A stretch of DNA of 64,000 bases from Perkinsus marinus ATCC 50983 (taxonomy: Eukaryota; Perkinsozoa; Perkinsida; Perkinsidae), in NCBI RefSeq assembly GCF_000006405.1, contig NW_003215582.1, positions 1 through 64,000 on the forward strand, written 5' to 3'. Shown piece by piece: positions 34,801 through 44,535 of this stretch; position 1 is the first letter of the stretch, and every line of letters begins with the position of its first letter. Both the position numbers and the translations under genes were made by a program. Below the pieces are notes generated by a model. That model made no database searches, was not told where the DNA came from, and saw only the letters and a program-made list of their open reading frames with translations.

Positions 34801-37182
34801 TATGATGGCATCATCGGTGGGCGGGCGACGTCTTTTAGCAGCTCGGTAAGGATAAACATTGGCGTTCTCGATGGCGGGTAAGTGGGCGACTAAGCGGGGT
34901 TGACCGTCTTCCACAACACGCTCGATGAGAGGAGTCGTCGCGCACGCTACCGCCCGAGAACACACCGAGAGACAAGGTATAGCCCCGTGCCCAGGCACGC
35001 TGGCTGGAGAACTAGTGAGCTCGGAGGACTGGGCCGATGATACTTGGGTCTGGGTGGAGGTGGTGCAGCATCCAAGATATGGTAGAATACGCACCTTGTC
35101 AGACTTGAGCCGGATTCCCAGAGCAGAGAACATGTTGCGGCCGATGATGACTGTAGGGTTGCAGTGCGGAACCAGTAGAAATGTCATCTTCTCCGTAAGA
35201 GTGTTATCACTTGCGATGGAGCATGTTGTGGTGAGCACCTGGGATGTGTCGGTGGTAGAATGATTACCAAAAGTGACGTGTACTGGTGCCGATAGCTGCT
35301 GCAGGCCTCCTGCAGAGATAAGGTTGTTGTTGTTGAGGAAATGAAACACACCATAATCCATTAGGGAAAGGTTGGCACCAGTGTCGACCAGTCCTGGCAC
35401 CTCACAGTACTCGATGAGAGGATCTTTGCCGAATCGCAGATTAATGGTCGGGTCAGCGGGTACGCCGTGAAGGAGTGAAGTGGCTGAGCTACGGCAGTCC
35501 ACTTGAATGGCACTTACATTCACAGCAGCTGTTTTGACAATCGTGAGAGTGTCGGTGGCTGTAGGGGTAGGGGAATTAGGAGCCGACAGGGTCTTCAAAC
35601 AAACCCCAGCGAGGTGATTCCGACGTCGACAACGACCACAGACGAACCGTTTATAGTTACATTTGTGACCATCTTTTTTGATACAACCACAGCGCCGGCA
35701 GCGATCAGCAAGACGTACAATAGCATCGGATGGAGTAGGACATGTCGCTGCAAGGTGACCACTGTTGCCGCATCTTAAGCAGGCGTCCTTGTTGAGTCCC
35801 AGATCGGTCGCAGCAGAGAGGCAGATCGCCACCACGTCCGCATCCTCAGAGTGCTTGCCGGACTTTGTCGTCTGGGGCTTGGGGCGATTACCACCAGTAG
35901 ATGCAGCGTTACTGATTGCAGTGAGAGCTGAGGGCATATCATCGCGGACGGCAAGGAGGGAGTCCTTGAATGTGTGAAAGTCCATCGTCTTTAATGGGTC
36001 GATAAGTGTCGCCGATAATATTGCCCCAGCATCGCGTAAGCCACGAGTGAAGTGGCGAATGATGGTAGAGTCCTTGAGCTGTTCGTCAGGTGAAGAGCAG
36101 ACCTTGACATGCAACAGGTTTTGAAACCGTGTTGCATAGCTCAACAGTGACTCCCCTGGTTCTTGATGTAGGCCTTCAAACTTGGTCTCGAAAGACTTGA
36201 GCGCAAGGCTGGTTCTGAATCGCTTGTCCAAGAGATCAATGATGGCCATGGCACCACGCGCACCCCTGATATCACGGGGGGCATCCCGCTTTAAGGATGC
36301 CTTGGTAGGACCAGCCACGCAGGCCAAGACAGCTTCAGCTTGGACGCGGTTGGGAACGTCGTCGAACTCATTTAACTTCTCCAGGATGGCAACACGCCAC
36401 TGTAGATAGTTCTCTGATGAGGTACCGTCGAAGACAAGTTCCTTAGCTGGCGGCTCACCAACGACAGCCTTGATCTTCTTCTTCAGGCTATCATAAGGAA
36501 TGTTCATAGAACTCTCATGACTCTGCAAGGATGGCGTTGAAGTAGCAGTAGGCGGTGAAAGTGCTCCTTGGGCATTTGATCTGGATGCGAGGGAGCCGTG
36601 ACTAGGTAATGTGATACCATCAGTAGACGAGGCAGTTTGAGCAGTACAAGTGAGTGCCAGCTGAGCATGTGATGCTCTCTTGGATGCTGTCACACTTGTG
36701 GCCAACTGCTGCTTGAGTGTTTGCCGTCCAACGAAAACAGTGCCTTGTGGAATGTTGGCGGCGGCGTTAATGATACACCAATCGATGAGCGGGTCGAACC
36801 ATCTCGTAGTGTGTTCGTCACCGAAGGGGTAAGGGTAGATCATCTCGTCCATGAGCCAAGCAAATGATGGTCTCCAAAGAGCGCATAGATCTTCACCACT
36901 GCCAACAGTGGGAATGTCAGCCTTGAAGTCGTCGTTGTCACACAGAACATTCTTTATACTTTCACCAAGTGTAGAAACATGGGGGACATACGAGGCAGTA
37001 CTGTTCTCGTAGATAGCGGTCTCCATGAGTCGAACTTGCGTCGTCAGAGAGGTTCTCGGCCCAGCCCCCAAAGATGTGAGAATATCCCGCTCACTCTCTG
37101 GACGCAACTCGTTGATTGGTGATGTCATAGTAGTTACAGATTGAGTGCAAAATAATGAATGAACCAGCCTAAAATGGGACAT
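31834..37182 (-). CDS. Retrotransposon Gag-Pol polyprotein
   Basis: One frame of 1782 residues. Gag occupies the first ~530 residues, ending with a CCHC knuckle (CLRCGNSGHLAATC, about 466-479) and a second Cys-rich cluster (about 494-528). The aspartic protease motif VDTGANLSLMD is at about 596. Reverse transcriptase has KVDLEDAYGTLRVS (about 914) and a catalytic VQDDIL (about 994), with Gln where Tyr-x-Asp-Asp is commoner. RNase H shows TDANADAYGG, RERAAL and IIDN. Integrase has an HHCC zinc region (about 1440-1480) and the triad YVDIVGPL, ADNGSQF and LLERQHK, with 35 residues between the second Asp and Glu. The frame starts inside the 5' LTR and stops inside the 3' LTR. No frameshift separates gag from pol, so ratio control must be post-translational or absent. 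Confidence 0.95.
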   Translation of the reverse strand: MSHFRLVHSLFCTQSVTTMTSPINELRPESERDILTSLGAGPRTSLTTQVRLMETAIYENSTASYVPHVSTLGESIKNVLCDNDDFKADIPTVGSGEDLCALWRPSFAWLMDEMIYPYPFGDEHTTRWFDPLIDWCIINAAANIPQGTVFVGRQTLKQQLATSVTASKRASHAQLALTCTAQTASSTDGITLPSHGSLASRSNAQGALSPPTATSTPSLQSHESSMNIPYDSLKKKIKAVVGEPPAKELVFDGTSSENYLQWRVAILEKLNEFDDVPNRVQAEAVLACVAGPTKASLKRDAPRDIRGARGAMAIIDLLDKRFRTSLALKSFETKFEGLHQEPGESLLSYATRFQNLLHVKVCSSPDEQLKDSTIIRHFTRGLRDAGAILSATLIDPLKTMDFHTFKDSLLAVRDDMPSALTAISNAASTGGNRPKPQTTKSGKHSEDADVVAICLSAATDLGLNKDACLRCGNSGHLAATCPTPSDAIVRLADRCRRCGCIKKDGHKCNYKRFVCGRCRRRNHLAGVCLKTLSAPNSPTPTATDTLTIVKTAAVNVSAIQVDCRSSATSLLHGVPADPTINLRFGKDPLIEYCEVPGLVDTGANLSLMDYGVFHFLNNNNLISAGGLQQLSAPVHVTFGNHSTTDTSQVLTTTCSIASDNTLTEKMTFLLVPHCNPTVIIGRNMFSALGIRLKSDKVRILPYLGCCTTSTQTQVSSAQSSELTSSPASVPGHGAIPCLSVCSRAVACATTPLIERVVEDGQPRLVAHLPAIENANVYPYRAAKRRRPPTDDAIIHSKLLEMSALGKASLASDKDVTVVCQPVLIDKWDQADGTSKQRTFPLSDAELKRYRLTIDCRPLNNLRLLVDADGTFLFMPVDGAQGTSCKGNEEHVYKQYQRGATVLLRDIPGEHMGYWSKVDLEDAYGTLRVSTALSRLFGTVSIDSNGQQHVWTLRSLAQGWRWAPLLFQLAMTTIIDEDINPALAKAGLKASVIHVQDDILIASCDIDTGNRAFIIVTDILEQRAGFIVNRVKSQPPGKIAGFCGLQLCAKTYRPTPSRREFTEATYTLALNDFINCNPIRGKRGKKKAATTGNQLRDRRLQWLRSWCGVFNYLNGHLSPEAQHALNQLYSVTKIYQNDDSSTEDFDATIDTVSSAFRVLADFYLSGVIPCAIGNDGIATLVVTDANADAYGGIILRIIKVGAGAEEFAAATKTVLKHVPDLGVHLDEDTNLLAVVPIKTCGARWSRVESSRSSTWRERAALLNVVQSCQALLFGKCIAIIDNINAQRVWNELEAEFSVGSYLSKWQIVQRHIHSFAWAPRETLPAIADAIARSISPNTHGVNVHISSAQVAATDGLHFKPDYLPGYQLRAVFMEWRSTSCTKEFTTFDDDFDCLQWLAKAQAECPQLQQLRQVNPGKYQLNDAGLLHVNGRYMVPKCYGQDMIRRVHESYAHCGVAQCISLISSVFYLVGLAMAVAKVLSRCRCFFIRAARLHRPPSGTLKRRREVMELIYVDIVGPLPLGHLGQSKFRYILTWMCAASHFIGAIPLSYATSEAVANALERNVIDVFGRVKEIAADNGSQFRSASFAAWCGSLSIRCWHIPVFAPWRNALLERQHKSIKASLKVLIDSVEHRWPQYLSKAVSRCNNRDLGSGITPSMPMFGDDRTALRRFCPPNPATMASSLNDAVRAIADIRNKRLVTLFGDADISVSPVPDNHLSRRHNEFKIGDVVLRWTPAATGLQPNWKGPHTVVATPGHFTVLLSDGSLQDTRNVRRYFGKGGVVDG
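31848..31861 (-). promoter_or_regulatory. Polypurine tract for plus-strand priming
   Basis: On the coding strand, GGGAAGGGAGGAG followed by T stands directly before the 3' LTR, the expected position and composition for the primer of second-strand synthesis. It is also coding (GKGGV near the polyprotein C-terminus). Confidence 0.85.
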
Positions 37183-37387
37183 TGGGTCTCCACAGATAAC
37201 GGAACTAGGCTGAGCAGCAAGGAAGTGAACATACTTCCAATGATAATAGTCACTAGGATATACTTAGGTTCACAGATAGAGGATGTGATGGGCGTATCTT
37301 AGGAGTATCTTGGAATATCCGAAACGGCGACCAGCGAAGCGGAATAGTTTATGATACGCCATTATTGAGACTTGTCATCCATCTACA
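37075..37387 (-). repeat. 5' LTR of the retrotransposon
   Basis: The 313-bp partner of 31534-31846. The polyprotein ATG (37182) lies 206 bases into it on the coding strand, so transcription must start within the first ~200 bases of the LTR. The bases just downstream (tctttgggggctgggc on the coding strand) include TGG as a possible primer-binding start, overlapping the reading frame. Confidence 0.95.
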
Positions 37388-37400
37388 AACCACCGTATAG

Positions 37401-38047
37401 CTAATGAGGTGCACGCATACACATGTGCGTGACTGCGAAGCTGTCTCCTTCATAGACTACATAGACTACGCGCCTCAAGAACTTGCATGCAACAATCTCT
37501 GATGCCATACTATCAAGTTTGGGCAGAGAGATGGCAACAAGCTCACGAATTCCAGCGGCATGAAGATCAATATTAGCATTTGCTTTACCAGGTTGAAAAG
37601 TTAAAGCAATGAGCTTTTGGAAAGCCTCGCGCTCCGTGACGCCATATACCAATTGTAGTTTCTCTATGAGCCACAATCTCTCAGCTTCCTCATACTTGTG
37701 GTCGCTGGTATATTAGGGGCAGCGACATTGTAACGCCCTTCTCGCACTGTAGCTGGTGTAGGTGAAGTCGCTGGTAGGGTCTCCTGGGTCTGGGCACCAT
37801 GTGCTTATCCTACGACGTGATGTGTCTCTGAACTCGACACAAGAAGAGGAGAGGGGAAGAGAGAGGCAAGGGAAACCACCGATGAGGTGCACGCATACAC
37901 ATGTGACTGCGAAGCTGTCTCCTTCATGGACTACATAGGCTACAGACTGTAGTTTACAGTAGTATACACTCTGCTCGCTTCGCTCACTCCGCAATAGTGG
38001 AGCAGAGTAGCGATTACGAAAAAATATTATCGGGTGATGAAATTGCA
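37401..38047 (-). mobile_element. Remnant of an older, internally deleted LTR retrotransposon
   Basis: On the minus strand a 5' LTR (about 38047 to 37800, ending CACA) is followed at once by TGGTGCCCAGACCCAGGAG (37799-37781), a textbook tRNA-type primer-binding site. A gag-like fragment follows (LWLIEKLQLVYGVTEREAF ... IRELVAISLPKLDSM, 37401-37676), and then the sequence passes directly into the second LTR copy at about 37465. Protease, RT and integrase are absent, so most of the interior was deleted. The second LTR copy is the one split by the younger element. The outer LTR boundary (about 38047) is estimated. Confidence 0.65.
37812..37945 (-). repeat. Uninterrupted paralogue of the insertion site
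   Basis: This stretch matches 31468-31533 joined to 37392-37465 with a single AACC, so it shows the sequence as it was before insertion of the young element. It differs by scattered substitutions and small indels, as expected for an older LTR pair. Confidence 0.88.
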
Positions 38048-38129
38048 TTAGACTCTGGTCTTACTTAATGGTACGATAAGTTCTAAGGTTAATGGATGTT
38101 GCTCCAGGTTGAGACTCTCTCGCCCTCGA

Positions 38130-39080
38130 ATGAGACTACCCACGTATCTGCCAGTGCTTCTCGTCTTCTTGGTAGCAGGCCGCCTAACCGACGCGCGTTC
38201 CTGGTCCGAAGGATACCACTCGCGCTCGCTCAACGATAACATCATCTACCGCGAATATCAAGCTGGCGATATTATGTCTCGGGTTGATTCGCGTGGCACC
38301 GATTTCTGCAGGAGGAACCCCTGCTTCGTCGCAGTAGACACTTCCATCAGTCGAAAGGTGAGCCTATCGTCGACGTCCTAGAAGCTGTTCTATCAGAAAT
38401 CATATAGAGGTATCAGTCGCAGTCTGTGGTATGCCGATGACTGAAAGTGACGGTTCCTATGTTCTTCAGGCTGTCGTCGGCGTAGTTGAAATGCATATTC
38501 CTGCGGTTGGCCTCAAAGGAGACATTCTCCAGGCAATTCTTGATCTGATGTAAGGATGACGCTTGAGATGCTACAGCAACGGGAAATATGCGACAAAGTC
38601 GTTGTCTTGGATAGAAGTATTCTTGGACTCACTTTTACTGTAAAAGTTTTACAGGCCGGAGCCAAGCAGAGAGAAGAAGGATAAAATCATCGGTTACATA
38701 GACGAAGTAGGATGGTTTCTATCCTATGGCGAGCTACGTGAAGATCAAGCGACTTTTGAATTTCAGCTCAGAGTGGCTAAAGATTGGCAAGGGAAGAAGA
38801 TAGGACAGGAACTCATCAATAAGACCTTCGAATATGTGGGAAGGTCGCTTCGCTTCGCAGCGAATCTAGAGTCAACCCAATGCGAGGATTGACCATTTTT
38901 AGCTCGGCAGAACTAGGCCAAACCTGGTCGCTATGTATCTGATGGTGGATAAGAACCTTCCTGTCGCCATTCATGTATATGAGAAGACGGGATTTTTGAG
39001 GCTCAAATGTGAGTGATCAGTTTTATGGCTATGATAACTCGATCTGCACAGCAGAATATATCGCTCTCCCAAGCTTGTAA
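38130..39080 (+). CDS. GNAT-family N-acetyltransferase with N-terminal signal peptide
   Basis: Five exons (38130-38357, 38470-38549, 38655-38843, 38917-39008, 39052-39080) keep frame and give 205 residues. The N-terminus MRLPTYLPVLLVFLVAGRL is a signal peptide. The acetyltransferase core shows the acetyl-CoA-binding motif A (WQGKKIGQELI, a variant of Q/R-x-x-G-x-G) and the C-terminal motif B (VAIHVYEKTGFLRL). The family moves acetyl from acetyl-CoA to an amine. A secretory-pathway GNAT is less common than cytosolic ones and may act in the ER or Golgi lumen, on the surface or in a plastid-like organelle; the acceptor is unknown. Confidence 0.82.
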
Positions 39081-39840
39081 CTGAATTTTCATGTCAGATG
39101 AAACACAGCTCTTCTACTACTACGCCCGCTATCGTATAGCATAACGGAGTCCTTCAGAAGGATTCTCTCTACACATCGTAGAGCATACAAGCGAATTTTT
39201 AGTACCAGCAACGGTATAGTCATACTGTGCGGTAGGAATCGTTGATGTGGGCGTCTGGCTTTCTCCATTGTCCACTAATAGACAGGTGATTCTTGCGATA
39301 ATTTTGTTGATGCTTGCAATGCAGGCTTGCGAACCTACCATATCGGAATGAGTGAATTCCTATTGTTGTGTACATGGTTCTTGATATTTCTTTCACATCA
39401 TCATATGAGGACGAATTCCAATTTTCCAGATCTGTCTTCGCTGGTGTTTTTAGTCAATACAATATCATCGCCTCCGAGAGCCCAACCTTTTAAAACTCGG
39501 TGGTATTTCGGATGAATGAGCTTGAGGCTCAGGGCGTCGAGCTCACTTCAGTGAATCTATTAGTGAAAGTTTCGCTCCCGTACTACGGGAGCCGTAGACT
39601 CATCACACCCCCATGCAGAAGAGAGAAGGTTATACAGTATATTGGATACATGCGACTGCATAGGTAATCGATTTGAGTGCCCGAATCAGATGAAAACCCA
39701 GCATTTCACATATTGCATGTGGAGTACTCGAACACGAGTACCGAACACACCCCTGTCGTAATCGAGGACCCTGTCATCTTCGGCTCAGTACTCCGAGGCC
39801 CAACGAATGCAACCATGGCATAGACTCTGTGCCACAAAGC
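39081..39840. other. Region without supported gene
   Basis: Short overlapping frames on both strands only. A minus-strand frame at 39129-39341 (ASINKIIARITCLLVDNG) has no recognisable domain. Confidence 0.4.
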
Positions 39841-39852
39841 GGGCAACTACTT

Positions 39853-41405
39853 TCAGGACATCACAGCAGCTGCTTCTGAGGAGCATAGTCCAGGAACTAC
39901 TTCCGATGAGGAGAATCCTCTCATTAGCCCTCTCTTATCGGTGGATGAAGTTTGCTTCATCTGGTCAAAAATATAGCCTATAGAACGCATATCTATCTCG
40001 GAAAGGTTTAGAAGAACAGCGAGAGGTGAGAGAACTGCACCAGGCATTGAAACTCAAACCTCTAGACCCGCGACCCGAACGCCCGAGTCGGGAGTTCCGA
40101 GTCAGATATTCTGACTCTGGACTCGTCTCGGGTGTGGCTGCGAAATTCTCACGCCGTAGTAGCCCGGTACTTGGCCGGGAGAGGCCAACGCTTCCCATGC
40201 CACCCACCTGAATCTGGGAATGGTCTCTCAATCGGACTGGTTGTGGCATCCTCATCGAATTCCGGAAGAGTGGTCACACCGTCCCAACCAGACGATCCCG
40301 CGGCATCACTCCTGGTAGCAACAAGCGACGCGCGAGTACACCATACCGGGGCGTGCTGTTAACGTCTTGCAACTGCACAGTGTGCTTGGCAGGACTACCC
40401 GAGACCTCTCTACTGAATGGAGTGATAATCGAGGACTTACCGAGTACCGAGGACTCTGTAGAAGATCATAAGGTGCAATTGTACTACTACAGGGACCATA
40501 ACGTGTCCCCCTGACATTGGTAAAGAGCAGTACCCAACTGTGTGAGTGGCCGTAGCTACTCTAGGAATAAAGGCATCCCCTCCCATCGAGGAAAACTGAC
40601 TGCTCAACCCTCTATCGATAAGAAGCAAGGACGTCAAGTAAGGTGGAATACGGTGCTCTAGTAGATAGCCTATTTGATGATCGTTGGTTGGCTCCCCATT
40701 GGTTGGCTGCTCCCTCATGTGGTGGAGCTCTCGGCGACGGCCAGTCGCCTGGCCCACGACGCTTAGGATGAACACAGCACCTGAAGACCGGAAATAGCCG
40801 CAACGGACTGGGAGGAATGGCACTCACCTGCCACCTGATAGAGGACACCTGTGAACCAGGCATCATCAGAAGGTCACAGAGCAAGAGCGGCCTGAATCAA
40901 AACACTGTTGCTGGGAAGTGAACCCGGGAGCTAGTGACTTACACCAGGAAGAAGAGCAGCAATACTAGGATTGGAACAGACACCTCTGTGGTAGATGTAG
41001 ACTAGCGCGAGTACGACCATCATCATAGGCGGCATCGCCTCAGCTGAAGTCGACGGAGTGAGGGAAGACAGCAGACCAGTAGATGGCTGCGTGCGGCGAT
41101 AGATGGTAATTCTAAAGTGAAATAGTCAGAGACTTTTCTGCAACGTGATGAGTCTTGCCAGCTTGGAGTGTGAGACTGGCGACAACTCCCTCATCTGCCG
41201 TTCGCGCCATTATCTCACCGCCGCAGATAAGGATGTGCCAGCATGGACCTAGGACATGAGCTCGGACGACGATGAGACTGGAGGACTCATCGAACCTCGC
41301 GCTTAGATGCTGACGTATTGTTGTCGGCAGGCCAATCCAGAGCCCATCAGGCTGTGTTAGCTCCGTAATCTCCCCAATAACGCCTGTATCCACGCCATTT
41401 CTCAC
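39853..41405 (-). CDS. Possible single-pass membrane protein (exon structure unresolved)
   Basis: Several minus-strand stretches look coding and lie in a plausible order. 41405-41120 reads GEITELTQPDGLWIGLP ... SSLIVVRAHVL, beta-strand-like. A Ser/Thr-rich stretch near 41090-41040 (TGLLSSLTPSTSAEAMPP) precedes a hydrophobic segment MMMVVLALVYIY. Downstream is an acidic, Ser/Pro-rich tail near 40330-40200. The pattern is that of an ectodomain, stalk, transmembrane helix and cytoplasmic tail. I could not fix splice junctions, start or stop, and recognise no family. Confidence 0.3.
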
Positions 41406-42322
41406 TGTAAAGATCCGTGTATATACTCGCCTAAGAGTGAAACTGTTGCAGTGTAGAGCATGGCATGTAATAATATACTAAGACTGTACTTTGCATCCAC
41501 ACTCTTGTGGAACTGTGTTCTCATTCATCATGGCCGACGATCAGCACACCTGTAGTGTGAGAACTATAGGTCAGGTCGTCGACCTCAAGGATTAATCACC
41601 ATTTTGATCCCTGTCGAGGATGGAGTGGTATGACCTTGGGTTGCTGCTCTGACTATTCTATTCTGGAGTACATCTGTATGTTCTCTATTTATTCCATAGC
41701 GAACATATTATAACCCAATGCCTGTTGGCGAGAAGAATCAACGCCCTTCGACGAAGTCCGTAATGATGAATGTAAGGATATGTTTAGGTCGACATATTAC
41801 CTTGAACCCAAAACGGCGATCCAAGATTTGTTTCATCGCTCCGCTGAACTCCTTAGATGCCGTTAAAAACCAGCCAGCGGCTGGGCGTATTTGATATCTG
41901 CCGCGGAACGCACAAATTCAGTCTTTCTCGAGACCCCAGGTTGCTGACACGCACGCGGAAGATTTGGGGTATATTGTCAGTCATATGCAGTATGTGGGGG
42001 AACTATTGCAGAGCACATTCTGACAATGCTATCGATCTGGTTATGGGAGGAGTTGAGTCCAACGATTAATAGTGTGATAAATCGCTCGTAAACCGAGCGT
42101 TTTTTCACGTGTATCATCGTTTGTCAATCAATAATTCCATGCTTCATTGTGTACTCCTTTATTGTATCATAACTCATAATGTCATTGCCACGTAAACCAA
42201 TAAAGGCGGCAACTAGCGGGTATACAGAACCCATCGATATTTGGCGACGGTAGTATCCTTTTAAATGGCAAAGACATTTTCGCTCGCTTTATGCCTAGAG
42301 TTGTCTGACTCCCGCCACCAAA
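41406..42322. other. Intergenic region upstream of the PDE gene
   Basis: No supported gene. A 70-codon plus-strand frame at 41857-42069 is isolated and unrecognised. Confidence 0.4.
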
Positions 42323-43577
42323 ATGGGAGCCTTAGGCGATCCCGAATTCCTGAATTTCCCTGTGGCTCGTCAGGCTTGTATAGTCGTGATGATTTTTTGG
42401 CGTCGTAGGTACGCAACAGAACTCGAGGAGAAGGCCCTAGTTGACCCATACTGGGATATCTTCCGATTCACTGATTCCTTACCGGACCCCACAGAACTTG
42501 TCAGGATAGTTGGACTCTTCCTGGCCCACCGTATACTGCAAGACACTGAGTATCAGAACAGGTGAGGACGGAGGTAGCTCACGGCAAAGATTCCCCCATT
42601 TCAGGCTGACTGTCTTCGACTCGGTGAGTAAGTTCCTTGGGATGGTCCAAGAGGGGTATAGGCAGAGCTATGGTTACCATACCAAAATACACTCAGCTGA
42701 TACGGCCATTACCCTCTACCAGATGATAGGGGTGTATGAAAGACCACGTGGGATTGATGCATTGGACGAGCTGGCTGCAATACTTGCAGCTTTCGCTCAC
42801 GACGTAGGTCACCCTGGGTGGTCCAATTCCCTTTCCAAGGCGTTGGGTATGGGCGATCCCGATGACCCACACCCACTCGAGAGCATGCACGTACGTGAAA
42901 CGGCGAGGATGCTCACTGTAGCTGGGCTCGATGATCTTCTGGGTCCCCATAGGCTCTCTATGATGAGGGAGATGATCCTTTGTACGTGTATGGAATATCA
43001 TAGCACGATGGTCGAAAAGGCTCAGAACTACGCCATTGAAGACCTCACTACTCGACTCAGCGTTCTACTACATGCGGCAGACATCTCCAATCCTACCAAG
43101 GAAGCGAGGTTGTGCCAAATATGGTCTATTCGTTGTTCGTTCGAGTTTTGGAGGGAGCATGATCTAAGCCGTGAAATCGGCGTGACTCCTCCTTCCAGTG
43201 TGCCGTCTAGAAGCCTCACATCGCCTGGGTATGCGATCACCCAGTTGGCCTTCTATGAGAACGTCGCCCTCCCCCTTTTCGCCGCTCTGGACCCCAATTC
43301 GGAGTGGACCATTCGACTTATGGCCAACATACAGTCACGTGTCGACCTTATTGCTGCCTATGCCCAGCCTCAAATGAAGACGACTAAGCAGTGGAGAGCT
43401 CATCAACCGCACCTGAGCGATGCTGATGTCTATGCATGTTCAGAGGATGATGGCGAGGTGTGTGTAGTAACTCCCTCGATCTCAGTTGAGAGAGAGCCTG
43501 AGTTAGATGCCCAACCATCATCATCTGATCAACGTCGAAGGTCCTCGTTATTTAGTGTATCGGCTATTAGCAGCTAG
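42323..43577 (+). CDS. 3',5'-cyclic-nucleotide phosphodiesterase
   Basis: Two exons (42323-42561 and 42605-43577) across a 43-nt GT-AG intron give 403 residues. The class I PDE catalytic signatures are YHTKIHSAD (His105), AHDVGHPGWSN (His145, Asp146, His149) and LHAADISNP (Asp239), which together bind the two catalytic metals. The enzyme hydrolyses cAMP and/or cGMP; specificity cannot be told from the sequence. Two conserved positions differ: the LExHH motif reads LESMH, and the usual ATDM motif reads CTCM. No transmembrane segment or GAF domain is visible in the ~80 residues before the catalytic domain. More 5' exons are possible. The C-terminal ~50 residues are acidic then Ser/Arg-rich. Confidence 0.9.
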
Positions 43578-44535
43578 AGGGTGTATATGTCGTCATCGTA
43601 GTCTACTTGTCGTCCGTCTAGGTATCGGTTTCTAGTCCGTAGACCGGACTCCAGTCCGAAGAAGTGCGGACTACTTCCCCTCTATTACTACTACGTCTCC
43701 TCCGGAGTGCTCTCCGGTTACGCTGCCATCTAGCCCTATTCCCCATCAGCCCTCCGGCTCGTATGGTGCAGTTCACCACCTTCAGAGAGGAATCAATTCC
43801 TCTTTATCCTTATCCTACAATTTCTGTCAGCATGCACCGTTAGGGATGTCTCTCTCTATCGCTGCTTGTATAGGAGCCACCTAATTTCAAGGCGGGCTAC
43901 CACTATCACCATTATCAAAGTTTATGCTGTTCCTTCCTTATGTTCCTCTATCACTAACCGCAGCCATTGAGACTGCTGGTGATCTAATAAGATTTCTCCC
44001 TCGCTTAGTTGTGGTAAGTATGAAACGATCGAGTTAAGATATTTATTCTGTTAATTCTGTTCTCTCCTGTGTATTGATGATGATGTGTCTGGTTATCGTC
44101 ACCATAACCAGTATTCCGTCATGCGTCTGTCTGCTGTACGTGTATAACCTTGTCACTATAGCAGTGTGCATTGACCACAACTTGAATGATGAAGATCAGT
44201 CGAGATAATGTGGAATCGATTTCCATCCATCTTACGTTTTGTGTTGATTATAGTAGCGGGGCATCGATCGAAGCATTATTTATAGAATCGTTCTGTAGCA
44301 ATCTTAGCACAAGGTCGCCGACTATCACAGCAATATCACAAGATTTATTTTCGATCTTTGCTGCAGAAGTTGAGTACTACGGTATCCTCACGCTCTAGCT
44401 CTTGTTTTCGGTAACTTTTATCGCTATTAATAATCTTCCTTGGGTCAAGTAGTATTGTCATTGCGGCTCACTTAAACGCTTGGCGGATGAGGTTATAGGC
44501 CACCATCATTACTCCATAAGTTGTATTTTTCCTCT
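43578..44535. other. Intergenic region between PDE and first MBL gene
   Basis: Nearly 960 bases with no supported gene. A small dyad (accggactccagtccg, 43646-43661) lies close to the PDE stop and could be 3' UTR structure. Confidence 0.4.

Larger units (their letters stand above)
31534..37387 (-). mobile_element. Complete LTR retrotransposon, Ty3/gypsy-like order, recently inserted
   Basis: It spans 5,854 bp on the minus strand with identical 313-bp LTRs, a 4-bp target duplication AACC, a polypurine tract beside the 3' LTR and one uninterrupted Gag-Pol frame. Domain order Gag, protease, reverse transcriptase, RNase H, integrase is that of Ty3/gypsy or BEL/Pao, not Ty1/copia. Identical LTRs imply recent insertion. 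The host site is an older LTR copy whose intact paralogue is found at 37812-37945. All parts needed for autonomous transposition appear intact; activity is inference. Confidence 0.95.
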
